Assembly: GCA_902783205.1 (NCBI GenBank)
Contig: CACZQE010000175.1
Location: 1-5,074, forward strand
Direction: 5' to 3'
Origin: an uncultured Lachnospiraceae bacterium
GTDB taxonomy: Bacteria; Bacillota_A; Clostridia; Lachnospirales; Lachnospiraceae
Length of the DNA: 5,074 nucleotides
Part shown: positions 4,913 to 5,074 of the stretch, one piece after another
How the letters are laid out: every line of letters starts with the position of its first letter
Numbering within the stretch: position 1 is the stretch's first letter
Translations under genes and position numbers: made by a program
The notes under the pieces: generated by a model
What the model was told of the DNA's origin: nothing
What the model saw: only the letters and a program-made list of their open reading frames with translations
Databases searched by the model: none

Positions 4913-5074
4913 ATGACGAAGGAAATACTGAAAGAGCCTGGATTTGTCCGGGAATTGCTCGCCCTGATGCGAAGCGATATGCCGGCAGAACAACTTCTTG
5001 ACGAGTTATCCAATTATCATGAGAACGATATTGCCGAAGCGATGGAAGAACTCAGTCCGGAGGAACGAAAAAGG
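4913..5074 (+). CDS. mgtE: Probable magnesium transporter MgtE, N-terminal fragment (3' end outside window)
   Basis: The frame is open from the ATG to the window edge, giving 54 residues that begin MTKEILKEPGFVRELLALM. AGGAGG at 4901-4906, 6 nt upstream, makes the start firm. The segment around residues 27-50, with LLDELSNYHENDIAEAMEEL followed by SPEER, resembles the superhelical N domain of MgtE, a cytoplasmic domain that closes the Mg2+ channel when intracellular magnesium is high. The full protein would be expected to add more N domain, two CBS domains and five transmembrane helices; none of these lies in the window, so the call rests on the N domain alone. Another protein with an MgtE_N-like domain is possible. 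It lies after a terminator and a possible promoter, so it is a separate unit from rpmF. Confidence 0.65.
   Translation, partial: MTKEILKEPGFVRELLALMRSDMPAEQLLDELSNYHENDIAEAMEELSPEERKR

Noticed and set aside
4807..5001. 64-codon plus-strand open frame spanning the terminator and the MgtE-like start
   Set aside because: It begins inside the terminator stem, has no ribosome binding site, and conflicts with the MgtE-like frame, which has strong initiation signals.
1..5074. A defence, mobile or otherwise new multi-gene system
   Set aside because: Every sizeable gene but one falls in a recognised family, the genes are colinear core functions, and there are no integrases, transposases, repeats or composition breaks.

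Overview
The window looks like a core chromosomal segment from a Gram-positive anaerobe of the class Clostridia, most likely Lachnospiraceae. The evidence is moderate GC content, strong AGGAGG-type ribosome binding sites, every gene on the plus strand, and a bL32 protein and DUF177/YceD protein of typical clostridial form. The gene order (recG, rsmD, coaD, yceD, rpmF) is the usual Firmicutes neighbourhood. No mobile element, CRISPR array, tRNA or rRNA is visible.

Layout: (1) 1-1362 is the C-terminal two thirds of the RecG helicase, cut by the left edge. (2) 1380-2126 is a PF13350-type tyrosine phosphatase with an intact HCxxGKDRTG signature, placed between recG and rsmD. (3) 2114-2671 is RsmD, the 16S rRNA guanine-N2 methyltransferase, which overlaps the phosphatase by 13 nt. 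(4) 2672-2778 is a spacer with a plausible promoter and small inverted repeats. (5) 2779-3264 is CoaD. (6) 3316-3924 is an Ala/Glu-rich coiled-coil protein of unknown role. (7) 3925-3991 holds a perfect-consensus promoter (TTGACA, 17 nt, TATAAT). (8) 3992-4510 is a YceD/DUF177 protein with eight cysteines. (9) 4588-4767 is ribosomal protein bL32 (rpmF), closed by a strong intrinsic terminator at 4799-4836. (10) 4913-5074 is the start of a probable MgtE magnesium transporter, cut by the right edge, with a possible promoter of its own.

Likely transcription units (inferred from spacing and signals): recG-phosphatase-rsmD; coaD-coiled-coil gene, possibly with read-through onward; yceD-rpmF from the consensus promoter to the terminator; and mgtE. 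The themes are DNA repair, rRNA modification, coenzyme A synthesis and 50S assembly.

I found no convincing new multi-gene system. The points most worth a second look are a terminator-like hairpin with a U-tract inside the yceD reading frame, about 130 nt into the yceD-rpmF transcript; the uncharacterised coiled-coil protein; and the phosphatase coupled to rsmD.
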